DNA of 64,000 nt from Cyclospora cayetanensis (lineage: Eukaryota; Apicomplexa; Conoidasida; Eucoccidiorida; Eimeriidae): positions 43,191 to 107,190 of the forward strand of contig NW_020312085.1 of the NCBI RefSeq assembly GCF_002999335.1. The letters run 5' to 3'. The notes under the pieces were generated by a model. The model ran no database searches. It had not been told where the DNA came from and was given only the letters and a program-made list of their open reading frames with translations. This document shows positions 1-12,087 of this stretch, piece after piece (the stretch's first letter is position 1; each line of letters begins with the position of its first letter). Position numbers and translations under genes: made by a program.

Positions 1-146
1 CGGCATCCGAAAGCGAATCACTAGGCACCAACGCAACCCGTATCAGCTGCAGCAGGATCAGCTGCACAAGCGTTCTGCAGGCACTGATTTGCTGCAAGAC
101 GTGCGCGGTGAGCTGTCTTGCCCTCATGAGCTGAGGGTACACCAGG

Positions 147-830
147 ATGTCGAAGCAGGGTCGCCGCAAGGGTGGCCGTCAGCGGGATGCAGAATACGAC
201 AGCAGCGACAGCAGCGTGGGGCCCTCAGGAGGCCCTGCCGCTACTGCAGCTTCATCGAGTGGCGCTGGCAGGAAGTGGAAGCGCCGAGAAGGTGCAGATT
301 TGAGTCTTATTGTTGTACAGGAGGACGTGGAGGCGTCGAGGTAACCTGCACCCTTGACCCCGAGGGCTGGTGGGCCTCACAGAAAAGGGGATTTGGCAAA
401 TACTTTTACAAGAAGCAAGCTCCTATTTCCTGTCGCATTTTCGCACCCCATGAAGCCCATGCTGTGTTTTCGCTTGTCTGTGGTGGGTAACTTCCTTCCT
501 TTCCTGCTGCGGCTGCGCTGCATACGCAGGGTCGGTGCTGCCTCGTGGGCTGCTGCTTACGCCGGTCCTTCTTCCCAGCTCCCTCGGTGCCTCTGTTGCT
601 GCTGCGGCATGCCAGGGCGTTTCAGGTGCACTGCATGCTTCAAGAAGCGCAGCACCAACACCAGCAACAGTGGTGGAGGACGTATGGGAACGGCTGGAGG
701 GGCTGCTACAGCGCAAGCAGCAACTTCATCAGGGGGGCCCACGGGAAAGTACTTGTGCAGCGCAGAGTGTTTATCGCTGCACCGAGCAGCGGACTGTACG
801 CCACGCCATATGCTCAACTGGCTCGGCTAG
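147..830 (+). CDS. HIT-type zinc-finger protein, ZNHIT1/Vps71-like (two exons)
   Basis: Proposed exons are 147-340 and 530-830, with intron 341-529 (donor GTAACC, acceptor CGCAG) and matching phase, giving about 164 aa. The second exon encodes a zf-HIT finger near its C-terminus: CCCCGMPGRFRCTAC, then KYLCSAECLSLHRAADC. Cysteine and histidine spacing (C-x2-C-x7-C-x2-C, then C-x3-C-x3-H-x4-C) equals that of animal ZNHIT1. The exception is the loop between the fourth and fifth ligands, which has about 39 residues instead of 4 and is Ser/Gly/Ala/Thr-rich. ZNHIT1 is a subunit of the SWR1/SRCAP complex that deposits H2A.Z, so a nuclear role is inferred. The ATG at 147 sits just behind an AG (144-145), so a further 5' exon is possible. 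The first exon is basic and Ser-rich without a recognised domain. Another HIT-finger family member is the main alternative. Confidence 0.68.
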
Positions 831-2132
831 TTGTTGCTGTTACGGCACTGCTGCTCCCCAACCCGTGGCTACGGCCAGTGCTGCTGTAGACGACCGGTGG
901 ACACAGATGAGCACGATGTCTGGAAGGAAGAGAGAGCCGGGGGGGCACCGACTAGCGGCTCTCCTCGGGTAGGGCAGCTGCACATTATTCCCCGTTTCAC
1001 CGGATGGAAGTTCCCGTGGCTAGTAGTAGAGGTGGTGCTACTACGATCGCGTGTCATTTTTTGCAGTAGGGATACACTGCAGAGATGCGGTTTTTTTTTA
1101 GAGGCGCGTTCTTGTGCAGAGCAGACACGGGTCACAGGGCGGCAACAATAGGCCTGTGTAACATTTGCGAAAGCGGCTGCCAGACTCTTTTCTTGCTGCT
1201 AGTCAAGAACACAATAGGTGCTACCCCCAGCAGGAGAACGTAGCAAACCTAAAGGCGCGGCCCCAGAGAGCGCTGTAGTATAGGCATAACACACGCAGCG
1301 TCCGGTGGGCAGAGAAAACGCACAATAGAACTGACGCGAGCGCGCACGCATGCATGCAACTCACGTCCCTGCATTACAGGAGGACGCAGGAACCGCCTTA
1401 CCGTTGAGCGAGGGCCTCCCAACGTCAAGGTGTACAGCGGAAACATGGGACGCTGCTGTTGCCGTGTTGCTGGCTTTTGCAGCCAGCAGCAGCCGCCGCG
1501 ATGGCATTGACTGACAGCTTAGCAAAAGCGCTTCCCCTACAGCTGCGGTTGTGTTGTGTGTTATACCGTCGCCTCTGCTACATTGTTTGTTCACAGTGCG
1601 CCTGCGGCACAAGGCCGTTTCCCGCAGGAGGATTTGTACTTTCCTCAGCAGTCTCGTGCATCAGCTGAGGCCCTTGCCGCTATCTCCGGCTGCGCTGCAC
1701 CCAAGGGCGCGTATGACTCACGTGTTGCAGCAGCAGGGGCGACTATCAGCTCCGCTACTACAGCGGCAATAACACTTGACTCGATGCTACTGTCCCTCTA
1801 AGCCAAACGTTCATGCGGTTTGCTGGTGGACGCCCTACGGAGGGGTGGGAGCACACATATGGCCAACAAAGGAACATGTAGAAGACAAGAAAAAACATGC
1901 AACACTGCATGATACTGTTGTAGCTTCTAAGAAACGCAGCAGGATAGTTGCTTCTGACCCTACGTACCCTGCCCTAGATACACTGCTGCTGCTTTTCCCA
2001 AACCGCCCCTTCCCCTCCCCACCCATACCCGCTTCTTCTCAGCAACACTCTTCAAATATGCAGGTGCCCCCACAATTTTAGTGCCAAACTAAGGGAGCGA
2101 TAGCTTCCCCTGCTGCAATGGCTCGCTCCCGA
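831..2132. other. Spacer between convergent genes, no supported gene
   Basis: This 1.3-kb stretch lies between the stop of the zinc-finger gene and the stop of the FRA10AC1-like gene, which converge. Short open frames occur, the longest plausible one on + at about 1556-1801 (begins with GTG, Ala/Ser-rich). None shows a recognisable domain or a convincing start plus splice arrangement. Confidence 0.5.
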
Positions 2133-5100
2133 TCAAACGGCAGGAGACGGGCTGATGGACAGACTCCTCCGGCGTTCATACGCTAGGCTACCACAAGCAG
2201 CAGCAGCAGCCTCTGCGTCTGCTGCTGCAACAACTGCCTCTTCTTCGGCTGCAGCGGCGGCAGCCTCTCGCGCTGCAGCGTCCTCCGCAGCCGCAACAGC
2301 AGCCGCAGCGGCGGCTGCCTCTCGCCTTTGACGATTTTCGTCGGCGGACACCTCAGTAGCAGCAGCAGAAACGCGACCTGTCAGCAGTGCCTCAGCTCCT
2401 GCCCCTGCTATCACTAGCGCTGACTGCCCTCCCCTGCCATGTCGCTCCGCATGTGCGCATTCGGCATCGCGAGCTTCGCCCCTTTGTGCCCTCCTCTCAA
2501 GTGAGCATTGACGATCTGAACGCTCACGGGAAATGCTGCGGCTGATACTGCGATACCGGTCGAGACTGGAGGGATTTCTCCTTTGAAAGCCGTCCGTCTG
2601 CTTGCTACCCTCACGCCACCCTCCGCCTGATACCCTCCAGCGAGCTCCCTCTCCGTGACGTTCGCACGGCGATCGGCTTCCATAGGCTGCTGCCCGCCCC
2701 CTAATAATATATGCATTACGGCTGTTGCTGCTGGCACTCACTTCATAGAATCTCCCGCTGCTGCCCCTCCCTGCTGTGCGACAGTCAACAAGATCGCTGT
2801 CTCTTAGAGCGCGAGACTTGCTGTTAGATGCAGCATAACCGCTCCGACCGTCTGCATTGGGCCTGCGGCTAGCATTCAAACCTCCTGCACTGTCCCTGAC
2901 ACTGTCGCCTCCGTACTTGTTGATGCTTTCTACTCGGCGTGCAGGGCTGCACTTACGCTCAGGATATCTGCTAACGTGGCTTCTGCCTTCAGGATATCTG
3001 CTAACGTGGCTGCTGCCTTCAGGATATCTGCCTACGTTGCTCCTGCCTTCAGGATATCTGCTGCTGCGGACTTGAGCATATCGACTAACGCTGCTGCTGC
3101 CTTCAGGATATCTGCTAAAGTTGCTCCTGCCTTCAGCATATCTGCCTACGTTGCTGCTGCCTTCAACATATCTGCCTGCGTTGCTGCTGCCTACAGCATA
3201 TCTGCCTACGTTGCTCCTGCCTACAGCATATCTGCCTACGTTGCTGCTGCCTCCAGGATATCTGCTGCTACCTCCAGGATATCTGCTGGTGGGTTCAGGA
3301 TACCTGCTGCTGCGCATGGTGTGGTCAAATGGGTGCATGATTCTGCTGCTGTTGCTGTTGCAAGGTGCAGAACTGCTGCTCCCGTTGTAGTGCGTGTCTC
3401 TGTGCCAGTTGCTGCTCCGGCTGCTGCCCTCTTCTGCGTGTTTGCTGCTCGGACTCTTACTTCTGGCTACCTGTAATCCGCTGCAGCCGCTGTTGCTTGA
3501 GGTCTTGCTCTTGTCGTTGCACGAGGGAGACATACGATTGCCCCTCCCTGTGCATTTTCTGCCGCCTTCTGGCGAAGGATTCCTTCTGCTGTAGGTGCTT
3601 GGGCTGTTTCGTGGAAAGCCGCTGCCACCTCTGCTTTCCGGTAGACGTGGCTTGCCGCTGCTTGCATTGCTTGCGCTGCGAGTGCTGTCACGAGCCTGTG
3701 AGCAGTAAGTATTTCTGCTTCGAGCAGGTGTCATGCTGAGGCGATCCTCCACGCCCTCCGGAGCTGCAGCGCGTTGCATCTCTCGGCTGGAGTGCGCTGC
3801 GTCCCTTCTATGGCTGCTGCCACGTCTGCGGCTTACGCTGCGGCTCCTGCATTGGCGATGATAGCAGTAGCTAGCGATGCTTCTGCTGATGCTCCTGCTA
3901 ACACTGCGGCTAAGGCTTCTGTCTGCGCCGGCGGGTAGCCATCGAGTGCCGTCCAGCCTTCGCTGCTGCTGCGTAGAGTTACTCTTGCTCCTCCTGGAAG
4001 GGAAGACTCCTTTCGCCCCTGCCCGAGCAGTGCTTGCAGCCTGCTCGAGTGTGGACGGTGTGATTGCAGCTGCTCGTGCAGCACTGGCAGGAACCCTTTC
4101 CGCTAACTCCGCCCTCTCCCGCAGGCTCCTCTGCGACGGCCCTGTAAAAGAAGGACTCAATCCGCTGCTGCCCGTGTAGATCGGTGCATCCGAGTCGCTG
4201 CTGCTCTCGATAATGCATGCGTCTGCTGCAGCATCTCTGCTGCTGCTGCTTCTGCTGCTCCTGCTGCTGACACGAACGATCTCCCCAGGTCCTGGTCGCG
4301 CTTGCATGCGCAGCTGCCTAGACCTCGTCGGCTGCGCAGAAGCAGCAGCAGCAGCAGCAGCAGCAGCACCACCACCACCACCACCACCACCAGCAGTGCC
4401 CTCCTGTCTGCGCTTCTTGGAAGGCCCCACCTTTTCTTGAGAGCGGCTCTGCTTCTCCAGCCGACGCAGCCGCTGCTCCAGCCGCTGCTGCCGCAGCTGC
4501 AGCCTTTCCCGCATCGCTTCTCGGTGCGTTTCCTTCCTCAGAGCGTCATAGTTCAGCTTAAAGGCACACCGCACGCAAACGCGGCAAATCACCAACGCCT
4601 GCAGCACATGGACAGGCTCCACAGCGCACAGAGCGGCATCGGTAGGAGGCGTTGCCAGAGGGTAGGGCAGCCTCGTGTGCCTTCAACCCCCGCTACGCGA
4701 ACAGCAGCACCAGCAGCCGCAAGTGATGCACAGTAATATACAGATATATATACACATAAATATATAGATACATATGTATCACTTCTAGCAGGACGACGGC
4801 TTCCAAGAGGACACGGCGAAATACCAGCATTCAAACATCTATCCGCAATACCTGCTTCGCGTTTCCGTCTTCGGTGTACTTGAAATGCATTTGGTAAGTG
4901 CGCAGTTGCTGCAGCACCTGGTGGCGCTGACGCAGCTGCTGCTGCTGCTCCAAAAGATGCCGCATCTTGTGGTCCTGCGTCAAGTCGATGGCAGGGGCCC
5001 CTGCTGCTGCGGCGGCAGCAGCTGCGGTAGCTGCGGCAGCAGCAGCGGCAGCTGCTGCCGCAGCGTCTCGAGCCTCTCGAAGCGCATGCGCCTCCGCATC

Positions 5101-7779
5101 AGCGCGATGAGAAGCCTGCGCTGCAGCTTTAGCGAGACTCGCGCTGCTGCGATCTTTGTGCATCTTGCTTGCCGTCGCGGCAAACGCTGCAGACCTAGCC
5201 TCGGCAGCAGCTGCTGCAGCTGCATCCTTCTGTTTCTCCAGCCTCGCTGCCGCAGCCTGAGCTTCCTTTTTGCACTCTGCCACCTTCGCCTCCAAAAAGT
5301 CCATGTCGGGGAGGCCCCGCTCTCTGCGGAGTGCAGCGATTTGCTGCTGCAACAGCGTCAACGCAGCGCTCGTATCCATCAGCTTCTGCTGCGTGCGACA
5401 GCCGACGCCTCCACAAAGGCGTTCCCCCACACCGGCCTCGATCTCCTGCGCATTTCGCCAGCGCAGCCCAACCTGAGACACACCCAGCAAAGCCAGCAGC
5501 AGTGCCGAGTAAAAGCAGCCATATTTCTAGAATTCAACTCGCAATCACGCACGGCCGTCCCGAGGCTTTTGCCACACGCGCCATATGGGAAGGCATCGGC
5601 TTCCTCAAAGCCCCCTAGCTCGACGGGGGAACGAAAGAAGGCAGAATACACGCGCGTGGTGCTGCTAACCTCGTTCATTTTGTAGCGGCTCAGGTCGCAG
5701 ACAACGAGACGCCTCACAGAATCGCCCACGGAGATTCCCCTCTGCTGCAAGTCGTCCTTTTTCTATTTGCACATATTGGCACAGCACAAGCCAAGACAAG
5801 GCTACTACACACGCAACAAGACCTAAACTCGTATCAATCAACTGCGAGACGCTATATGCGAATGCACTGCCCAGCACTGCCTCATTCGCGGCTCAGAACC
5901 TTACTGCGACAAGCTCCAAAGGCCTTGCTCCTTCAGTACATACTTCTGCTGCCGCGGAAGACGGTCCTTGCGTGGCATCCTGAAAGCCACCATTGACGCT
6001 CCCTACTGTCCTTAAACGGCTGCAATCCCAGCCGCACTTTCGCTGCCGAGCATCACCATCACCAGTAGCAGTACTAGTACCAGTAGCAGTATTAGTACCA
6101 GTAGCAGTATTAGTACCAGTAGCAGCATTAGTACCAGTAGCAGTACTAGTACTAGTAGTAGTAGTAGTAGTAGTCTTGCAACCACCTGCAGTAGAACCAG
6201 CACTACCAACACGCTCAGAAGGTACTGCTGCCAGCGATCCTGCCGCAGGTGTTGTTGTCTCCCCTACCACCGCTGCTGCTGCTGCTCCTTCTCCTGCTGA
6301 TGCTCCTTCTCCTGCTGCTGCTCCTTCTCCTGCTGATGCTCCTGCAGCGTCTTGCCGGAGTACGGGCCGCACGCTTGCAGCGCTTTCTTCTGAAGGGTGG
6401 TCAGTTGCCAGCTGCTGAACAAAGGCGGCTTCGGAAGCAGCCTTCTCCCGTCTTACTGCAGCGGAAGCAATCGGTAGCTGTTTTCCAAGCCTTGCCGGCT
6501 GTACTGCTCCCATGGGTGCTGCCGCTGCAGCTTTCGCTGCCCGTGGGGCTGTTGGTGGGGTTGATACACACCCGTTCGTCAACACGACGGTTCGCCTCTG
6601 TGCGGGGGGGGCAGTCGCTGCTGCTGCAGACAGCTTCATGGTTGATAAGGGGTTGCCTGGACGTGACGACGCGCTTATTTCGACGGGAGATTGAGCTGTC
6701 AGTGAGGGCGATCGGGCTGCTTGACGGACGGCGGGGTCAGCAGCAGCATGCAGAGCAGCAGCTGCTGCTGCTTCTTTCATCCCGCCTCCCCGTGGAGCTC
6801 GCTCTGCGTCATGCCCGCCTGAAGGCATCGCCACTGCGGGTGCTCTTGATGCTAAAGCTGCTCTTGTCGAAGGGGCTGAAATTCCACCTTTTCTTACCGC
6901 TCGCGTGGCTGCGAGGTTCTCTTGCGGCTCGGGAGTGCTGCCTGAGACCAGCTGCCGCGAGATTGCAGGCATTCCTCCTTGCGAACCTCGAGGTACAGCG
7001 CTGCAGGCTATTGCAGCCAGTGCAGGTTTTTTGTGCAAAGGTTCAGATACAGTCGCGTTCTGAAGAGACGTTCTCCCTGCAGCATTGTTGCCTTTGCGCT
7101 TGGCTGGCGTTTCAGATCGTGGCTCTAGCTGCTTCCCGCAGGCGGCTGCTGCAGTTGTTCTATCTACGCTTTCCTTGGCAGCCCGTTCTGTCCGTTTATT
7201 TGGAGCTTCTTCTATGCCATTTGACGTGTCTGCTGCTGTCTTTTGTTCGTTGTTTGCGCGTCCGGTAAACTCGCGCGGGGCTGGTCGCAAAACTGCTGCT
7301 GCCGCCGTCGAGACTACTCCCCTTGCAATGGGTTGCCTCCTCCCTGGTGGCACTGCTGCGTTTTCTGAGCCGATGTTACCACTAGTAGTGCCGGCACGGC
7401 TTGCCTCGGGAGTGATTCTGGGGGCCTCCTGGAGAATTACGCGTCTGCGGTGCTGCGGCTGAGGAGCTGTAGGGTTGGCACCTGATGATGGGGAGGGTCC
7501 AGCTGTGGCAGGAGAAGAAAGCCATTCCTCTCTTTTATGGCCAGAGAGGTGGACTCTCTTGATCGGTGGCAGCCATAGGGGGGCCTCCTCTCCTCTGTGC
7601 CGCGGAGGCTCCCTAAGGAGGGGAAGGTTGCGCCGGAAAAGTGCTCCCCCCTTGGTGTGCATGCACTCTGCTGTCTCCTTCCTTTCGAGTGCCATCGGCA
7701 CTTGTCGTTCCTCCCGTCGCTCTGCTTCTGAGCGGCCATATTCCCCGGCGCGGTACTGGCCGCGCATCCTCTGCACCAT
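2133..7779 (-). CDS. FRA10AC1-family protein with long low-complexity N-terminus and Ser/Arg-rich tail
   Basis: Proposed exons on the minus strand are 7779-5905, 5747-5670, 5472-4852 and 4598-2133, all phase 0, giving about 1,679 aa. The FRA10AC1 signature is spread over three exons: DLSRYK, then GLRWRN, then a C-x4-C (LCGGVGC), then FKYTEDGNAKQ joined to ALVICRVCVRCAFKLNY. Human FRA10AC1 has the same order and has been placed in spliceosomal complexes, so a nuclear splicing role is inferred. About 140 residues of alanine tract and charged coiled coil interrupt the domain between the two cysteine pairs. The last exon is Ser/Arg-rich with decapeptide repeats, a Gly/Ala run and an alanine/glutamate C-terminus. 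The first exon (ATG 7779) is attached because a GTAAGG donor precedes its stop and the DLSRYK exon has no ATG. It lacks the usual upstream part of the domain and could be a separate gene. Confidence 0.72.
2920..3320 (-). repeat. Coding decapeptide repeat, consensus (S/G)RYPEG(S/R)S(N/H)V
   Basis: About a dozen imperfect 27-30 bp units lie inside the last exon of the FRA10AC1-like gene. On the + strand they read as variants of CTGCCTTCAGGATATCTGC. In protein they alternate Arg-Tyr-Pro/Ala-Glu-Gly with Ser/Arg-Ser-Asn/His-Val. Variation between copies is mostly at codons 4, 7 and 9 of the unit, which fits an older expanding array rather than a recent duplication. Confidence 0.85.
6055..6350 (-). 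repeat. Coding Thr/Ala/Gly repeats in the proposed first exon
   Basis: On the minus strand this encodes a threonine run, then several six-residue units of the type TATGTN, and (nearer the N-terminus) GEGAAA/GEGASA units. At DNA level the first array reads as AGCAGTATTAGTACCAGT-type units on the + strand. It is simple-sequence expansion inside an open frame. Confidence 0.8.
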
Positions 7780-10300
7780 GCCGCCTCAATGACGAGCGCA
7801 CTAGCACGACTTGGTCAAAAGCGGCTTTCGCTAGTGCTGTAGCTCTAAACAGCTGTTGGACGGGGGCAAGGGGGTGCGGGGAGGGGCAGGCAGCAGGTGT
7901 CTGCAGTGCTGCGCTACACAGTCAGACTTCTGCATACGGTGAAGGGTGGAAGGGAGGTAGGACAGAGGGGACTGGCGAACGCACAGGACGAGCTCTTCCA
8001 AGAGTCCATTCCTCCTTCCACGGCGCTTAAATAAATACAAGGGACGGAAGAAATGGAAGAGGCGGCTTTCGGGGGACTTCTAGTGAGCCGAAACATGCGA
8101 CGCGCCAGCCCGCCGACTAAATGACGAAGCTGGTCCAAAATACGCGACAAAAAAGTATTCAGGGAGGAATCGGCCTGCGTAATTCTAGCAGCAAACGCGT
8201 ATAAATGCGTTATGGCGATCATTTCACCCTCTAGGTGCTGCCCTTCTTGCTGGGGAGCACACATGGGGGGCCCCTAAAAACCCCCCGACGGGTCTGCGAG
8301 GCAGTGACCGCAGCAGAGTGGAAGGCCGCAGCCCACAGTATTAAATCCCACGTTTACTCTTTCAGAAATGAGAACAGCTTTTGCTTTCACTGAAGGGATA
8401 GCCCTTGTTGAGGCCAGATGCTCATCAGTTGGCGAGATGCACCAACTGCACACATACCACACCGCTCCCGAGAGCAAGATAATGAACCTTCGCTGCCTTT
8501 CCGAAGCCCTCCCCGCCTGCCTCTCTGAGTGTAGAAGCGTAAGCTTGTGGTGTGCACATGCGAGCTGCTCAAGACTAAATTCTTAGCCTCCACAGTGAAT
8601 TGTGTAGTCCAGTACCAGCTTTTTCGTATGGAGGCAGACTCATTGGCGAGTGTCCTCTTTCGTCTTAATCCCGTACTTACAAGACATGCAGCACACTGAT
8701 ACTGATGCTATCACTTCGCGGACCCTGCGTGCGTGAGCCGGTACTCGCGGTGTGGGCTGTCTTGAGCACAGCTGTAACGCCTCCTGCAGCGCGCAAGGCT
8801 ACAGTTATGCACTTCCGATAATGCCCATTACAGATGGACGGTGCATACAATCACCCTACCCTTGCTCGTCAGGGTCCGGCATAACGGGAGAGAGACAGCA
8901 GTAGTGGGGTTCGACATAATTTTTGTGCACTTTGGAGAACGCACAACGCGTTGCTCATGGTATCCAGCACGTAGATACATAGCGTTCATCCTTTCCGCGT
9001 TGCACTGTATGTCTGAATATTCTATTAGATGCACGACCGGCCAAAGCAAGTACTCAATTCTTCGTAGTTCTCAGTCAAACATAACTACTGCAGTAGAAAA
9101 CACTAAAGTCTAGTCTAGCGCGCTTGACTACAGGCTGCTGAGGGCATGAAGATGGGCGAGACAGCTCTTTTAGAACGTCATTTCAAAACGTACCTAAGCG
9201 TTGTACTGAGTTTGGATCTAAAATTGTCTCTATCTGGGAAGCCAAGAAGCAGAAGTTCTTCACAGTGGGAGCATCTTTTGCAAGTTGGCCTAATAACTTG
9301 GTAAATATTTGTACTGTGTTTGGGGGCTGCAGTGCCACACTCAGGAGAGCCTAGCATATGGGGTTTCTCAGAGCTCCCGACATTAAGGAAGACGGACAGC
9401 TAAAAATGTGCCCAGCTGCAACCCAAGCACTCTGAACATTCCCAGCTAGTTGTATATTGCTTCTACCGCACACAGCACACAAGATTGTCTCTTCTTTTGC
9501 ATCGAAGTAACCAGACCTTGGCAACAAGCGATACGAACAAACAAGCCAACTACTCAGTTCTATTAGAAGTATGAGCAAATTCGTAAGTGGGCCAGCAAAT
9601 ACTTGCTGAAGTGCAGCGTATATCGCACCAACTTCCTTGCCCCGATTTCAAGCAGAATCCCTCGTTTTGCATACCTGTCCGTCGAAACCAATTACGTACA
9701 GGATAGCTTAAGAGCTCCTGCAGTGCCTCCATTCTCCAGCCATGCAGACACGCAAAAGACAGTGCACATTGCAAGCTCCAATGTGCACATCAACTGATAA
9801 GCAGAAGCTGAGGCTGAAAATGCATACACACTGACTAAAAGGTGGAAATTAAAAACGAAATGGCTTCGGCGGCACAATCATCCGCTGTCTTTGGGGCGCT
9901 AAATTGTGTAGGTCTTCTAGTAGAAAACATAAGGCTGGTCACATGTGTAAAAACAATTAAAATACATACTGGATATGCAGTGGCTCAACGCTTTCACAAC
10001 GTCTGCAGGCAAATACGGCCGGTCCATGCCCAATAGTCGATTTCAAAGGCACAAAATAGGCAGAAGGAAGAGTGTACGAACAACATTCCTGAGAGTGCCT
10101 GTGGGCACATAGTCTTGTGTACGGTAAGAAAGCCGGTAGCTGTCAAGCAGCATACGCCGATGAAGGTAGTTATTTTAGGCAGAGAATGTGTTGGGGGACC
10201 CTGCCTAAAGAATGTATGAAATATCATGCATGGCGACTGCCGTTGTATAAAACCAGACGTGCACAGTCTCCCGCAAGCAACGAAGCGCACGATCGCTTCT
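7780..10300. other. Repeat-poor, gene-poor stretch
   Basis: Base composition changes here from CAG-rich coding sequence to unremarkable, more AT-rich sequence without trinucleotide tracts. Open frames are short (under about 120 codons) on both strands and none shows a domain I recognise. It probably includes the 5' flank of the minus-strand gene starting at 7779. Confidence 0.55.
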
Positions 10301-10867
10301 CTGTCAACCGTGACTTTCCTATCCTATTTCTCTCAAATGTTCTTCTAGTGCGTCCTTGTCACTTTGCAAAACCGCGGCCTCCATACGTGTCACCCGCCTG
10401 CGCGCACTCCAACAACTTGGAGATCTTTGAAGCTTCTTTCTGGACCCACTATTAATAGGTATCTCATATCTCCAACTTCTGGGGGAAATGGCACACCAAA
10501 CGGCAGCATTAATTTGTGATGCGCTGACAAATGGTCTCACCTGGCCACAAACTTCATTGTGCGGTCACCATATTCTCAAGTATACATCAAATCTAGTTTT
10601 CAGGCATAGAGTATGCGGATTCACCAAATTCAATGCTCGAGGCCCACAAATCTCAGCCTACTGCCGCTTGACATAATTCCGTGCTACACTCTCGAGCTTT
10701 ACGCATTCATTTGCGTGCACTAGCAAATTGGTCTCCGAATTCCTCCGCTGCTAAGGGTGGCTGCTGACCCTGAACCACTACGTCAGGCTCGGATCTGGGG
10801 AAGGGTTCTCAGTGTAACTTAGGCATGCAAAACAACAACGGGCAGTCAAGTGTACCGTCTTATTTAT

Positions 10868-11182
10868 TCACCCGTTTTGCAGACAGTAAAACTTCAAGCC
10901 AAGCACTTGGACTTGTGTGAGCATAGAGTGGCAAATACTGCAGAAGGGTGTGACTGGTGCGCTCTGTCTACTCATCTTCTTCAAGTTGGTCACCAACAAC
11001 TGGGCAATTTCCGGCTTCACGATAGAGCGGGAGTAAGGGGTGAAGCGAACATATTTGATGAGTCTCTCTGCGCGGATGATATTTTGATCCCTAAATCCAG
11101 GCAGTCTAACTATGAAATCCATAGTCTTATCAGGCCACATCATTTGAGCCACAGGAAAGGCTTTGTAAAAGGCCGAATACAT
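10868..11182 (-). pseudogene. Integrase core fragment of Ty3/gypsy type
   Basis: The minus-strand frame contains MDFIVRLPGF, a gap, then RAERLIKYVRFTPY, equivalent to the retroelement integrase block MDFI-x-GLP followed by VVDRLTK-x-x-HFIP. The aspartate of MDF is kept, but the VVD triplet is degraded to RAE. The rest of the DDE core is not recognisable. It lies downstream of the RT fragment in the same orientation, as expected for a pol gene. Confidence 0.6.
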
Positions 11183-12087
11183 AGGACTTTTGCAGCTTCA
11201 GCTGGTGATCACCTAAACATGACAGGGCATTTCTCCCCTGCCGGTGGGAAGCACCCGAGGCTACCAGATAGAGCGGAGGGACTTTCCCAGTGCAGTGTGT
11301 GCTTCACCATGGCTCAAAAGGACATCAGCATATGGTTCGCGCAAGATGATACTGCGAAGAAAAGTTGAGAGGCACAAGCGACGGTCTCGCCGCTCTGTTT
11401 CGTACCACCGCAAGCCACCCTCCACTTAATAGTGCTTTATTCTGTGGCTATATACGATTTTGGCAATAATACTGAATGCAGGGGCGTCAAAAGCATACGA
11501 TTCACTTGAATTAGATGAGAACCGTGAAGCATCAAAGAAAAGAGCGATTGTGCGTCAGGACATTGAACTCTGGGGGTGTCCCTAGTAGGCGCTGACCACA
11601 TTGTTGCAGATTTCCTTTATATACCTTACTGCACAGTACTGTAGGGGTGCAAAAGCCAGAGAACACCTCTGGGTTTGGCAAGTCCTGAAAACATTTTATG
11701 GGGTGCACTAAAGGCTGCTGTTGGGCTGGATAGTTAACCGATGCCCATATAAATATTGCCGGAAGTCTTAAAAGCCCCAACACAACGCAGAGAGTCCTAC
11801 TTCTGCACGTGAATCAGCTACTAAGATTCGATCCACCGGTGAGACTGACAATCAGTAATTCGGTGTTTTCAAGGACCCGCTGCCTGTTAGGAAGAGCAGT
11901 AAACAACGCTACTTTACTAGGACCATTTGCTAGAACGAAACGACGTCCCTATTCAGGCAGCACAAATGTTGGAGGAGTTGCAAAGGAGCCGATAAGCGTC
12001 CTACTTGTGGCATCGGCCTGCTCTCTTCAGGTTAGAGACTGCGCCTTCTTAGGTCGATCAATCAAAGCAGCAGCATTCCGATCAACT

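Noticed and set aside
6249..7268. 339-codon + strand open frame rich in leucine
   Set aside because: It is the antisense of the FRA10AC1-like first exon. The Leu runs come from CTG/CTC repeats and it begins without an ATG of any merit.
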